Notes: generated by a model not told the origin, from the letters alone. Numbered from the stretch's first letter, positions 16,344 through 25,500 are shown. The stretch: DNA of 64,000 nucleotides from an uncultured Oscillospiraceae bacterium (GCA_958448165.1 CAUDCW010000010.1:41636-105635); one strand, 5' to 3'. Numbers and translations are program-made.

Positions 16344-17882
16344 ATGAAAAAAAAGCGAAAACGCAGAACGATTTTCGGCAAATATCTTGCGCTCAGCCTT
16401 TCGACAGTGCTGGTGGGCTTTACGCTTATCGGCGTTATGCTCACATTTTTTGTGACGCAGTATTCCCAAAGTGAAAAACAGACGCTGCTCGCCGAAAATG
16501 CGTCGTCGGTGGCTGATATGGTTTCGCAGAATTGCAGTGTTGTGGGCAATAAAATTTATCTTACCATTCCCGAGTATAACCGATGGCAGTCGGTTATTGC
16601 CACAATGTCAAAAAGCCTGAGTGCAGAGATTTTTATAACAGACAGCAGCGGCAACACACAGATTTGTTCCGACAACAATAACTGCGTGCATATCAACAAA
16701 AAAATAGACGGCAACATCATGGCGGTTGCGTTAAACCGTGATTATGTTGAAAACGGCAAGCTCGGCGGAATTTACAGCGAACCGCATTTTACAGTGGGTA
16801 CGCCGATAATAATAACGGAAGATTCCGGCAAAGTCGCTGTGGGTGCCGTGTTTATTTCAACACGGTCATCGTCTATGTTCTATTTTGTCGGTGAAATTGT
16901 AAGAATCTTCCTTATGGCGGCGATTGCTACCTTTGCAATAATGTTCTGCCTGTCGGGTTTCTTTACATATAATATGGCAAAGCCGCTGCGCCAGATGGCG
17001 ATTGCGGCGAAAAAGTTCGGAGCAGGCGATTTTTCAAGCCGTGTTCCGATAACAACAAATGACGAAATAGGTCAGCTTGCCGAGGAGTTCAACAATATGG
17101 CGGATTCGCTTGCGTTGTCCGAGGGAACAAGGCGAAGCTTTATCGCAAATGTTTCTCACGAGCTTAAAACACCGATGACAACAATCGGCGGCTTTGTTGA
17201 CGGCATACTTGACGGTACGATTCCGTATGAGAGGCAAAGCTATTATCTTAATATCGTGTCGGTTGAGGTTAAGCGCTTGTCGCGTCTTGTGCAGTCGATG
17301 CTTGCGCTCTCGAGAATTGACAGCGGCACGATGAAGCTTAACAAGCAGAAATTCAATCTGACCGAGGTTATTATTGATACTCTGCTGACGTTTGAACAGA
17401 AAATCGAACAGCGAAAAATAAATGTTCTGGGTCTTGATGATATATCCGAAATCAACATTGACGGCGACAAGGATATGCTGCACCAGGTGGTATATAACCT
17501 GATGGAAAATGCCGTTAAATTTACAAACGAAAACGGCTATATCAGAATCACCGCAGTGCAGGAGACGGACAGAACCGTAATAAGCATAGAGAACAGCGGA
17601 GAAGGCATAAACAGCGAGGAGATAAAGCACATATTTGAGCGTTTTTATAAGACCGATAAATCACGCAGTATGGATAAAAACGGAATGGGTCTTGGACTGT
17701 ATATCGTCAAAACGATTCTGCGGCTTCACGGCGGCGATATTACCGCAGACAGTGAGCTTGGCAAGAGCTGTCGGTTCACATTCTGGCTGCCTGCGGAAAA
17801 TGCAAAAAAGAGCGATAAGGATAAATCAAACGTGAAGCTGATCGAAAGACAAAAGGGAAAGCAGGAGAATAAAGATGAGTGA
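16344..17882 (+). CDS. Sensor histidine kinase
   Basis: 512-aa membrane kinase: TM1 (about 11-37), an extracellular sensor of about 145 aa, TM2 (about 185-210), HAMP, HisKA with H272 in VSHELKTPMTTIGG, and a HATPase domain (NLMENAVKFTNENG, GEGINSEEIKHIFERFY, GMGLGLYIVK). The N-terminus starts with a basic run (MKKKRKRR). ATG 16344 rather than TTG 16341. Its last bases overlap the start of the HtrA gene (17875), so the three genes are one operon. Confidence 0.92.
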   Translation: MKKKRKRRTIFGKYLALSLSTVLVGFTLIGVMLTFFVTQYSQSEKQTLLAENASSVADMVSQNCSVVGNKIYLTIPEYNRWQSVIATMSKSLSAEIFITDSSGNTQICSDNNNCVHINKKIDGNIMAVALNRDYVENGKLGGIYSEPHFTVGTPIIITEDSGKVAVGAVFISTRSSSMFYFVGEIVRIFLMAAIATFAIMFCLSGFFTYNMAKPLRQMAIAAKKFGAGDFSSRVPITTNDEIGQLAEEFNNMADSLALSEGTRRSFIANVSHELKTPMTTIGGFVDGILDGTIPYERQSYYLNIVSVEVKRLSRLVQSMLALSRIDSGTMKLNKQKFNLTEVIIDTLLTFEQKIEQRKINVLGLDDISEINIDGDKDMLHQVVYNLMENAVKFTNENGYIRITAVQETDRTVISIENSGEGINSEEIKHIFERFYKTDKSRSMDKNGMGLGLYIVKTILRLHGGDITADSELGKSCRFTFWLPAENAKKSDKDKSNVKLIERQKGKQENKDE

Positions 17883-19686
17883 AGAATTAAACAGCTTTAA
17901 TACACAGGGTGACGGCGGCAATACACAGCCGCTTCAGACGGAACAGCCGATTGAGCCGCAGCTTGCGCAGGAAAATATTCAGCCGCAGCAGACTGCACAG
18001 CCGCAGCAGACTGCACAGCCGCAGACGGTGCAGGAGAATGTTCAGCCGCAGGATATGCAGGGCGATGCCGATACGGCTCAGGCTGAAACCAACCGGGATA
18101 ATACCGCAACGACGGAGTCTGCCGAAAGCAATACTGCACCTCAGCGTGATAATCCGCCGATGCCGGATTCGGCTTTTTTGCCGCAGAACGGACAACCGTA
18201 TTATAATAATCCTCAGGTGTCGCCTTTTTCCGGTTCGCCGCAGTATGGGACGTATCCGCAGCAGAATATGAACGGTTTCGGTGCTTATCGATCCCTGAAC
18301 AACCCCTTTGGCGGACAAAACAATCAGCCGTTAAGCGGCGGGCAATATGCCGGTGCGATGCCGCAGAATAACGCACCGCAAAATCCGTATGCACAAGCTT
18401 CGGATAGGGTTGTTGCGCCGCAGTACGGCACGGTGAATTTTGCACCCAAGCCGAAAGAAAAGAAGAGTATGCCGGCAGGACTTATAATCTTTCTTGTCAC
18501 GGCATTTGTTGTTCTTGTGGTTTGCATATGCCTGACGGTTATTGCAGTGTCAAGGTCATCGTCGGACAGCGGCAAGGACAGTGATGTGTTCAGCTATAAT
18601 TATCAGCAGCCGACCTCGGGCTATCAGTTTGGTGCACAGCCGTCAACCGAGAGCGACGACGCTCTTGAAAAGAGCGATCTTGTTGACACAACCGACAAAA
18701 ACGGTCCTCAGATTGAGCTTAAAAACCAGCCAAGGGATATTTTAGACGGCGAAAAGTACACAGCCAAGTATGCCTATGACAAGGCGGAGGACTCGGTTGT
18801 CGGTGTTATAGGCTACACAACGCAGAGTAAGGAAAAGATAGGTTCGCAGGGTACGGGAATTATAATCAGCGAAAACGGATATATTGTCACAAACAGTCAT
18901 GTTATCGGCGACTCAAAAACAAAGTATAAGGTTACGGTGTCAATTGACGGGCAGGAATATGACGCACAGGTAACGGGTTATGATTCAAGAACTGACATAG
19001 CCGTTCTCAAGATTGACAAAACGGGTCTTACACCTGCAGAATTTGCCGATTCCGCCGAGGTTTCTGTCGGTCAGGAGGTTGTTGCGATAGGCAACCCCGG
19101 AGGTATAGATTTTTCAAACTCTCTTACACAGGGAATTGTGTCGGCGCTTGACAGAAATGTGTCGCACGGCAACGTAAGCTACATACAGACAGACGCCGCA
19201 ATAAACCCGGGCAACTCGGGCGGACCGCTGCTGAATATGAGCGGTCAGGTTATAGGCATAACCACCGTTAAAATTGTAAACACAAGCTACGAGGGTATGG
19301 GCTTCGCCATTCCGTCACAGCAGGCGGTGAGTGTGATTGACAGCATAATCAAGCAGGGCTATGTTGAAGGCAGAGTAAGAATTGGTCTTACGGGCAACGA
19401 AATTAACTCGACTTATTCAAGCTATTACGGAATTCCCGTTGGTGTTTATGTTGTGTCGGTTGACGAAACAGGACCTCTTGCCGACAGTGATGTTGAGCCC
19501 GGCGATGTGATAACAAAGATTGACGATGTTGACATAACGAGCTTTTCGGTGCTGTATAAAGAGCTTGACAAGCACAAGCCGGGAGATGTTGTCACGCTGA
19601 CGTACCAGAGCGTGGACGATACTGAAACAGAGTACACCGAACATACAGTTGAGGTAACTCTTGCGGCTGATTCGTCAGCGGAATAA
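17875..19686 (+). CDS. HtrA/DegP-like membrane-anchored serine protease with PDZ domain
   Basis: 603 aa. Residues 1-200 are a cytoplasmic Gln/Pro/Asn-rich region with an 18-bp DNA tandem repeat (QQTAQP, about 17983-18027); one TM helix follows (about 203-226), then a linker and an S1C protease domain with triad H342 (TNSHVIG), D374 (SRTDIAVLKI) and S448 (GNSGGPLL), and one PDZ domain (about 500-595). Degrades or refolds damaged exported proteins. It overlaps the kinase gene, so it is likely the effector of this two-component system. Terminator at 19704. Confidence 0.92.
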   Translation: MSEELNSFNTQGDGGNTQPLQTEQPIEPQLAQENIQPQQTAQPQQTAQPQTVQENVQPQDMQGDADTAQAETNRDNTATTESAESNTAPQRDNPPMPDSAFLPQNGQPYYNNPQVSPFSGSPQYGTYPQQNMNGFGAYRSLNNPFGGQNNQPLSGGQYAGAMPQNNAPQNPYAQASDRVVAPQYGTVNFAPKPKEKKSMPAGLIIFLVTAFVVLVVCICLTVIAVSRSSSDSGKDSDVFSYNYQQPTSGYQFGAQPSTESDDALEKSDLVDTTDKNGPQIELKNQPRDILDGEKYTAKYAYDKAEDSVVGVIGYTTQSKEKIGSQGTGIIISENGYIVTNSHVIGDSKTKYKVTVSIDGQEYDAQVTGYDSRTDIAVLKIDKTGLTPAEFADSAEVSVGQEVVAIGNPGGIDFSNSLTQGIVSALDRNVSHGNVSYIQTDAAINPGNSGGPLLNMSGQVIGITTVKIVNTSYEGMGFAIPSQQAVSVIDSIIKQGYVEGRVRIGLTGNEINSTYSSYYGIPVGVYVVSVDETGPLADSDVEPGDVITKIDDVDITSFSVLYKELDKHKPGDVVTLTYQSVDDTETEYTEHTVEVTLAADSSAE

Positions 19687-19703
19687 GGCGATACAAAAAA
19701 TCA

Positions 19704-19747
19704 GTCCCCGATAGAACACGGAGTTGCGTGTTCCTCGGGGGCTTTTT
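19704..19747 (+). terminator. Terminator of the two-component/HtrA operon
   Basis: Long interrupted stem: CCCCGA with TCGGGG and GAACACG with CGTGTTC, then GCTTTTTG. Confidence 0.85.
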
Positions 19748-19785
19748 GTATCCTCGGTTTTATCCGGGATTAAAGACGTGTTTAA

Positions 19786-19865
19786 GGAAACACTGAATAA
19801 ATCACGCTTAAAAACTGTTTGCACATCTTGCTTGCATATGCACAAAAGATTTAATCAGTGCTTAC
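19786..19865. mobile_element. IS5-related MITE (80 bp)
   Basis: Ends GGAAACACTGAATAAATC and GATTTAATCAGTGCTTAC, TAA on both flanks (19783-19785, 19866-19868). Interior shares CTGTTTGCACATCTTGCTT with the 12518 copy. Confidence 0.75.
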
Positions 19866-19881
19866 TAAAGAGGTGTTTTAA

Positions 19882-21027
19882 TTAAAGCAATGATTTATAC
19901 AGTGCGATGATATCTTCCTTTGTTGCTTCCTTCGGATTTCCCGGTGCGCAGGCGTCTGCGACAGCGGAATCGGCAAGGAAGTCGATATCCTCTTCTTTGA
20001 CTATATCTTTCAGGTCTGCAGGAATTCCGACAGAAATTGAAAGCTCTTTAACGGCGTTTACTGCGGCTGCACGGTATTCGTCCTGAGTCATTTCGTCAAC
20101 ACCGGCAACGCCCATTGCTCTTGCGATTTCACGGTATTTTTCGCCGGTTGCGTCAGCGTTAAAGGCCATAACAGTCGGCAGCAATATTGCGTTTGCAACA
20201 CCGTGCGGAGTATCATAAACAGCGCCTAGAGCGTGAGCCATTGAATGAACGATGCCCAGACCTACATTTGAAAAGCCCATTCCGGCGACATACTGACCGA
20301 GAGCCATTCCCTCGCGTCCCTCGGGAGTGTTGTCAACAGCCCCCTTCAGAGAGCGTGCGATAATTTCGATAGCCTTCAGGTGGAACATATCGGTCATTTC
20401 CCATGCGCCCTTTGTTATGTAGCCCTCGATAGCGTGCGTGAGTGCATCCATGCCTGTTGCGGCGGTAAGTCCCTTTGGCATTGACGACATTAAATCGGGG
20501 TCGATAACGGCAACAACGGGGATATCGTGCACGTCAACGCAAACGAATTTGCGCTTCTTTTCAACATCGGTGATAACGTAGTTGATTGTAACCTCTGCGG
20601 CTGTTCCTGCCGTTGTGGGAACGGCGATAATAGGAACAGACGGGTTCTTTGTGGGTGCTACGCCCTCAAGACTTCTGACATCTGCGAATTCGGGGTTTGC
20701 GATGATAATGCCGATTGCCTTTGCGGTGTCCATTGATGAGCCGCCGCCGATTGCAACAATGCTGTCAGCACCGCAGGCTTTAAACGCCTCAACGCCGGAC
20801 TGGACGTTCTCAATTGTCGGGTTCGGCTTTATGTTTGAATAAAGCTCATAATCAATTGACGCATTGTCCAGAACCGAGGTGACCTTTGCAGTTACTCCGA
20901 ATTTTATAAGGTCGGGGTCAGAGCAGACAAAAGCCTTTTTAAAGCCTCTTGCCTTTGTTTCAGCGGCAACCTGTTCAACAGCGCCCTTGCCGTGGTATGA
21001 TGTTTCGTTTAAAACTATTCTGTTCAT
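19882..21027 (-). CDS. fucO: Iron-containing alcohol dehydrogenase, lactaldehyde reductase-like
   Basis: 381-aa group III alcohol dehydrogenase. NAD-binding GGGSSMDTAKA; metal ligands in GMDALTHAIEGY and HSMAHALGAVYDTPHG. Length and the stretches MALGQYVAGMGFSNVGLG and GVANAILLP match FucO, which reduces lactaldehyde to 1,2-propanediol during fucose or rhamnose fermentation; other short aldehydes are possible. ATG 21027 is preceded by GGAGG; the frame from 21042 is not used. No fucose genes are adjacent, so the substrate is an inference. Confidence 0.82.
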   Translation of the reverse strand: MNRIVLNETSYHGKGAVEQVAAETKARGFKKAFVCSDPDLIKFGVTAKVTSVLDNASIDYELYSNIKPNPTIENVQSGVEAFKACGADSIVAIGGGSSMDTAKAIGIIIANPEFADVRSLEGVAPTKNPSVPIIAVPTTAGTAAEVTINYVITDVEKKRKFVCVDVHDIPVVAVIDPDLMSSMPKGLTAATGMDALTHAIEGYITKGAWEMTDMFHLKAIEIIARSLKGAVDNTPEGREGMALGQYVAGMGFSNVGLGIVHSMAHALGAVYDTPHGVANAILLPTVMAFNADATGEKYREIARAMGVAGVDEMTQDEYRAAAVNAVKELSISVGIPADLKDIVKEEDIDFLADSAVADACAPGNPKEATKEDIIALYKSLL

Positions 21028-21168
21028 TTTTGTTACCTCCATAAACTTGGTATTGAGTAAATTATAATATAAAAAATCAGCAAAATCAACATTTTATATT
21101 TAAATTGTTTTAAAATACGCAAAATAATTGCCACCATAGCGGCGGCAAAAAAATTAATAGTTTTCAAT

Positions 21169-21597
21169 TTAGTAGTTTTCTTTGATAAATTTATGCAGCT
21201 TTTCCAGCAGCTTTTCCCTGTCGTCGGGGTTAAGCCTGCGATAATACAGCACAAGCTGCTGCTCTTCCTTTGGCAGTTCATAGATTGCCGTTTTGTCGAG
21301 CATAATTCTTTTGTGCTTTTCGCTCAGCTCATCCTTTTGCCGTTTGTCGGCGGTCGGGTCCTTGAGCCTTTCGGCGGCAAGAGCTGCGCCGGAATCAAAA
21401 CACTTTAAAAGCTCCTCGTAAGGTATATTGAACAAATTTCTGAGAATAAGAATAGTGCTTAAGCTTGGCATTGATTTGCCGGTTTCGTAATATGTGTAGG
21501 TTGAACGGTCGATGTTCAGCGTGTTTGCCACCATCTGCTGTGAGTATCCGCAGTTAAGTCTGTATCTTTTCAGCAAATAGGCAATTGTGTCGTTCAT
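21169..21597 (-). CDS. XRE family transcriptional regulator
   Basis: 142 aa: N-terminal HTH_3 domain (about residues 5-62, YSQQMVANTLNIDRSTYTYY) and a charged C-terminal part ending in a short helix. ATG 21597 follows AAGGAG. Lies between fucO and tRNA-Thr on the minus strand with no partner; its target is unknown. It could regulate the neighbouring fucO, but nothing in the sequence proves this. Confidence 0.82.
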   Translation of the reverse strand: MNDTIAYLLKRYRLNCGYSQQMVANTLNIDRSTYTYYETGKSMPSLSTILILRNLFNIPYEELLKCFDSGAALAAERLKDPTADKRQKDELSEKHKRIMLDKTAIYELPKEEQQLVLYYRRLNPDDREKLLEKLHKFIKENY

Positions 21598-21782
21598 AAC
21601 AAGTCTCCTTTTCAAAATTAATCTTATGCAGCCGTTTTTTCAGCCGCCAAAAAGGATGATAAACTTATTATAGAACAATATTAATTTTATAAGCTTTTTT
21701 GTGAAAAGTTATCACTTGGTGTTGCGTTTGGACAGTGAAAATCAATTGAACGGATAAATTTGCATATACCGTAAATTTATAG

Positions 21783-21812
21783 TTGACTTAAGTGCATAGA
21801 TAATGTTATAAT
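21783..21812 (+). promoter_or_regulatory. Promoter of tRNA-Thr
   Basis: TTGACT 21783-21788, 18 bp, TATAAT 21807-21812, 12 bases before the tRNA. Confidence 0.7.
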
Positions 21813-21824
21813 ATCTCGTGGAAT

Positions 21825-21900
21825 GCTGGAATAGCTCAGACGGTAGAGCGACGCTCTCGTAAAGCGTAGGTCGAGGGTTCAAGTCCCTTTTCCAGCTCCA
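21825..21900 (+). tRNA. tRNA-Thr (anticodon CGT)
   Basis: 76 bases with encoded CCA. Acceptor GCTGGAA/TTCCAGC, D arm GCTC...GAGC, anticodon stem ACGCT/AGCGT around loop CTCGTAA, T arm GAGGGTTCAAGTCCCTT. Reads ACG. It borders the integrated element on the right and may be its attachment site. Confidence 0.95.
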
Positions 21901-21908
21901 TTACAAGG

Positions 21909-21951
21909 TCTTAAAAATGGCTTATTTAAGCCGTTTTTAAGGCTTTTTGTT
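21909..21951 (+). terminator. Terminator after tRNA-Thr
   Basis: Stem CTTAAAAATGGCTT/AAGCCGTTTTTAAG followed by GCTTTTTG. Confidence 0.7.
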
Positions 21952-22320
21952 TTTAGTGATACTATATGATTTTTGCTAAAAATATCGGTTTGTTGTTTAT
22001 TTGTTGTTTATTTGTTGTTTGGATAAATTTTTTTGTTCCAAAATTGATGTTCGCGTTTTGCTTTTTTGCTAAAAAAATCTCATATCTATCACTGCTGCCG
22101 CAAAAATTCTCAGTATCATATCACAGTCGCGCAGAGATTAAAAAGGCACAATAAGGTCTTATTTTAAGGAAAACCACTTATTACAACCCAAAATATTGAC
22201 CTATGGTTTTATATGGTGCATAATGTGGCAGTAGAGAAGGAGAAGTAAGTTATGAACACCGCGCCTATTGACAAAGAACGAATATGAAAAATACAAAAAA
22301 TATTTTAAGGGGCTGAATTA

Positions 22321-22611
22321 ATGAAAGGCGGAAATGTAAACAAGTTTATTGATCAAACCACATTTGAGGAATGTGCTGTGATATATAAAGGAGTGAAATA
22401 CTTTTTTCACGGTCTTATATTTGACAAAGAAAAAAATGAATACTCTTATGTAATTGATGTTTGGGACAACAACGGGAACTATGATAAAACCGTGTTTAAC
22501 AAAACGGCTCCCACTTTAGAAAAGTGTTTAGAGCTTGCCCAAAATGAGCCTATTTTTGACGGCAAAACATTTTGGGAAGCCGAAGCTGATATGGAGTGGG
22601 TTGAATGGTAA
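22321..22611 (+). CDS. Hypothetical protein of the integrated element
   Basis: 96 aa, acidic, aromatic-rich, ending WEAEADMEWVEW. Start ATG 22321 with AAGGGG 10 bases upstream. No family recognised. The 370 bases before it hold only very short frames, including an 11-codon frame from ATG 22252 with its own AGGAG site, which may be a decayed gene. Confidence 0.5.
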   Translation: MKGGNVNKFIDQTTFEECAVIYKGVKYFFHGLIFDKEKNEYSYVIDVWDNNGNYDKTVFNKTAPTLEKCLELAQNEPIFDGKTFWEAEADMEWVEW

Positions 22612-22739
22612 AGCAAGTGGTTGATACAATGACCGGAATGAAAATAAATGAGTTTTTGGACAAAATAGGACACCTCGTCAACGGAATGACGAAACTGGCT
22701 ATAATAATCCATTCAAACGAATATAAAGGGAAATACTAA
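22605..22739 (+). CDS. Small hypothetical protein (44 aa)
   Basis: Starts at an ATG that overlaps the end of the previous gene (ATGGTAA), a typical coupling arrangement; reads MVKQVVDTMTGMKINEFLD and continues to a TAA at 22737. Small, helical, unknown. The overlap is its main support. Confidence 0.4.
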   Translation: MVKQVVDTMTGMKINEFLDKIGHLVNGMTKLAIIIHSNEYKGKY

Positions 22740-22882
22740 TTGTTGCCCAAAATTATGGAGGGCATTGGCTTTGTCAAAAATGCACGTCCGGCAAAGTACC
22801 TGTCAAACCATGCACCGTCTGTTTGGCGGCTAACAGAAAAATGGCTGTAAACCTCTTTTTTAAGAAGCTTACAGCCGAATTT

Positions 22883-24271
22883 TTACCCTGCATTTCTGTT
22901 TTTGGTTGGCGCAAGAAGATCTTCAAGCGTTTCTGCTGCCGCCTCGTCAGCGGACTTGATAAAATGCGCATACACTTTGCCGGTTGTGTTCGGGGTTGTG
23001 TGTCCGAGCCTTTTCGCTACCGTTGTTATGGGAACGCCGCCTGCAATCTGCAGGGTTGCGTTTGTGTGGCGCAATGAATGTAATGTTATATAGGGCAATT
23101 TGTCACTGTGTGACTTTATAAACCTGCTGAACCAAGTTGACAATGTGTCAGGCGAAATAGGCTTGCCCTCATCTGTGGTAAAGATATACCCTGTTCCCGC
23201 CCATCTGTCGCCCATTGCAAAGCGCTGCTTGTTCTGCCATATTCTGTACTCATTTAATTCAAGCGTCGCACTGTTGGACAGCTTGATTGTACGCATTGAA
23301 TTTTTGTTTTTTGTCCCGTCCTCAAATAAGCCTTTGCCCGGCAGATACTGCAAGGTTCTTTGTATTTGCAGGGTGCCGGCTTTCGGATTAAAGTCGGACC
23401 ATTTAAGCCCCAAAGCTTCGCCGCGGCGCATGCCTGTGAATAGAATCAGACGAATTATTGCCTTGTATGTTATACTTTCGTCCTCTAACAGTTCAAGCAA
23501 TACCGCAGCCTGATTTTCATCAAGATACCTTGGGTCGCTTTCGGTTACTCTTGGCGGCTTGGTTCTTTCGCACGGGTTTGAAAACAGCACGCCCCATTCA
23601 ACCGCCGTGCTTAAAATTGAGGAAATAAGGCGGTGATATTTCAGTACCGTTGCGCTTGACAGCGGCTTTTCTTTGCCGACAGTCTCAAAAAGCTCCGATA
23701 AGGGTTTGTTTAAAGCCTTGGAAATCTTTTCGGCGTTATTTTTATTTACACAATTGCCGTGCCTTATTGATATTATCGTGGTGTTCGGCACGCCCGAAAT
23801 ACGGCAAAGCTCTGCGGTTGTAAGCTTGTGCTTCTTGATATATTTGTCAAGATCGATTTTGCATTTATATCGGTCGCACTGCCTTATACCGCTTTCGGCA
23901 AGATTTTTATAGAATGCTCTTAGGTGAGGCGGCTGGATTTTTGAGAGCTTCATATGCCCGATAGCCGCATTTATTCGCGGGAGCATCGTTTCATAACGCT
24001 GGTATGTTTTTGGGCGCAGATCACCCTTGCGGTCGTCAAACCATATTTTAGCAAAGTCGGAAAACCTGATATTGTTGTTAATAGTCTGCCCGTTTGCGCA
24101 CTGCTCTTCAAACAGCACCGCCTGCCGTTGAACCTCCTTTTCAATCTGCTTTGCGGTCATATTCGGCTCGGGCTTGTATGTCATAGTGTGGCGTATCTGC
24201 CTGCCGTTTGCGTCGTATCCGCCTGATACGGAAATAAGGTATGTATTCTTTCTTTTTTGTATAGCAGCCAT
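22883..24271 (-). CDS. Tyrosine recombinase/integrase with an inserted XRE-like HTH
   Basis: 462 aa, phage or ICE-type integrase. Arm-binding domain (1-65), core-binding domain (68-230) interrupted at about residues 131-201 by a segment resembling a small XRE HTH (LTTAELCRISGVPNTTIISI, then KNNAEKISKALNKPLSELF), then the catalytic domain with R282, H398-x-x-R401, H424 and Y434, all present. Faces the tRNA-Thr. AAGGAAG precedes ATG 24271, and its promoter at 24318-24345 contains a palindrome. It should excise and integrate the element. Confidence 0.92.
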   Translation of the reverse strand: MAAIQKRKNTYLISVSGGYDANGRQIRHTMTYKPEPNMTAKQIEKEVQRQAVLFEEQCANGQTINNNIRFSDFAKIWFDDRKGDLRPKTYQRYETMLPRINAAIGHMKLSKIQPPHLRAFYKNLAESGIRQCDRYKCKIDLDKYIKKHKLTTAELCRISGVPNTTIISIRHGNCVNKNNAEKISKALNKPLSELFETVGKEKPLSSATVLKYHRLISSILSTAVEWGVLFSNPCERTKPPRVTESDPRYLDENQAAVLLELLEDESITYKAIIRLILFTGMRRGEALGLKWSDFNPKAGTLQIQRTLQYLPGKGLFEDGTKNKNSMRTIKLSNSATLELNEYRIWQNKQRFAMGDRWAGTGYIFTTDEGKPISPDTLSTWFSRFIKSHSDKLPYITLHSLRHTNATLQIAGGVPITTVAKRLGHTTPNTTGKVYAHFIKSADEAAAETLEDLLAPTKNRNAG

Positions 24272-24317
24272 CCGATCATCTTCCTTACACTCGATATTTT
24301 GTCATAATGCTGATTAT

Positions 24318-24345
24318 ATTATACCATATATATGGTATATGTCAA
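24318..24345 (-). promoter_or_regulatory. Integrase promoter with palindromic operator
   Basis: On the minus strand TTGACA (24345-24340), 16 bp, TATAAT (24323-24318). The perfect 18-bp palindrome ATACCATATATATGGTAT (24321-24338) fills the spacer and overlaps the -10, as a repressor site would. The HTH inserted in the integrase is one candidate binder. Confidence 0.7.
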
Positions 24346-24672
24346 ATTTGGGGAGAATAGTTGATTCGAATGTCTGAGCCGATTTTTAATTTCTGAGGGC
24401 GGAGTGAGAGCAGCGTGTTCTGATCGATTTTTATTTGAATTTAAAGGACAGTTTGCGAGTTTAGGGGATAAATATAAAAAAAGAAAAATATTGTATAATT
24501 AACACAAATCACCGAGATTATATTTGGTTATAAATTGAGTGGATTTTTACAAAAATAGCGGTATAATGAAGAAACAACAGAAGCGGTTCCAATATTGCAT
24601 AGGCGGTGCGGCGCACCGATTATACATTGTCGGATACAGGATAATTTTTTGAGAAGAAAGAGAGTTTTTAAA

Positions 24673-24925
24673 ATGAGAGAAAGTAAAAAGCACACAGTAG
24701 GAAAGAGAGCCAACAGAGCAGGCTTGTGCATATGCTTAGCAGGACTGATAGCTGTTTCGGCAGGCGTGACTTCCTATGCGGCAGTGCCAAGTGGTAATGA
24801 CAGCTCACTTATACGGGGCGATGTAAACCTTGACTCAACGGTAAACTTAAAGGACGCTATTCAAATAACTAAACGCTGAGCTTCAGAACAAAGACTTTGC
24901 TCTCTCACAAACTATCACATTCTAA
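24673..24925 (+). pseudogene. Broken secreted dockerin protein
   Basis: Opens with a signal peptide (ANRAGLCICLAGLIAVSAG, cleavage near SYA-AV), then one dockerin calcium loop (GDVNLDSTVNLKDAIQITK) and stops at 24879. Restoring two bases after AAA at about 24873 gives a continued frame KYAELQNKDFALSQ up to 24925, the usual dockerin linker, but the second dockerin repeat is gone. So it is a frameshifted remnant. Dockerins attach secreted enzymes to cohesin scaffolds. Functional expression is unlikely. Confidence 0.6.
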
Positions 24926-25044
24926 CCAATACTCAACACGCAAACAATAATACCATTATACTAAAAATAACCCGTGATCGCTAAAATTTACAATTTATTC
25001 ACGCTATATCTACAGATTATTAATCCAGGTGTTAGATTTTTGTC

Positions 25045-25073
25045 TTGACAGGTCAAAATCGGCGTGTTATAAT
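25045..25073 (+). promoter_or_regulatory. Consensus sigma-A promoter ahead of a non-coding region
   Basis: TTGACA 25045-25050, exactly 17 bp, TATAAT 25068-25073. No ORF starts in the next 500 bases. Confidence 0.75.
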
Positions 25074-25078
25074 ATTCA

Positions 25079-25500
25079 TAGTCAAAAAGTGTAATTAATT
25101 TTTGACGGATTTTCTCCTTTATAAAAAGAAAAAATTCTGTTTCATTTTGAAAGGCTGACTCGTTCGTTCTGGGTCAGCCTTTCTTGTTTCTACAATTTAA
25201 TATTTATAATTTGAGAGCAGAGTACAAATTGTATCCTGCTCTTTTTTTATTGGAATTTCAAGGGCAGTTTCCTTAAACCAATTTGCCGTACCTTATAGGC
25301 TCAGGCAAAAGCTTGCAATCTATATTTATTGCAAGCGGTTGAGTAAGCTGTCCTTTTTATATATATTCAACCGCTGTTACACGAGCGGAGGTTGCTTGCG
25401 AGAGCGAGAAAAGATTTAAGGACTGCGAGATAATCTGAGAGAAAGTCGGATTATCGAGGGGATTAAATCCAGCGTGTAAAGACCCTGCTTTTGTAAAGCT
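25079..25500 (+). ncRNA. Candidate structured non-coding RNA
   Basis: Gene-free stretch after a consensus promoter, with many perfect helices: AAAGGCTGAC/GTCAGCCTTT (25150/25173), GCTTGCAAT/ATTGCAAGC (25311/25328), AGCGGTTGA/TCAACCGCT (25334/25367), long-range TTACACG/CGTGTAA (25377/25473) that encloses a CTTGC-GAGA-GCGAG GNRA hairpin (25395), GATTTAA/TTAAATC (25413/25463) and GATAATC/GATTATC (25429/25449). A terminator-like hairpin at 25214-25248 may split it into a short 5' RNA and a longer read-through RNA. No known family was recognised. Confidence 0.45.
25214..25248 (+). terminator. Internal terminator of the ncRNA region
   Basis: AGAGCAG/CTGCTCT stem with inner GTACAA/TTGTAT pairing, followed by seven T. 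Confidence 0.65.

Noticed and set aside
21966..22154. 62-aa hydrophobic frame after tRNA-Thr
   Set aside because: Low-complexity TTTGTTGTT repeats, no ribosome binding site, overlaps the tRNA terminator region.
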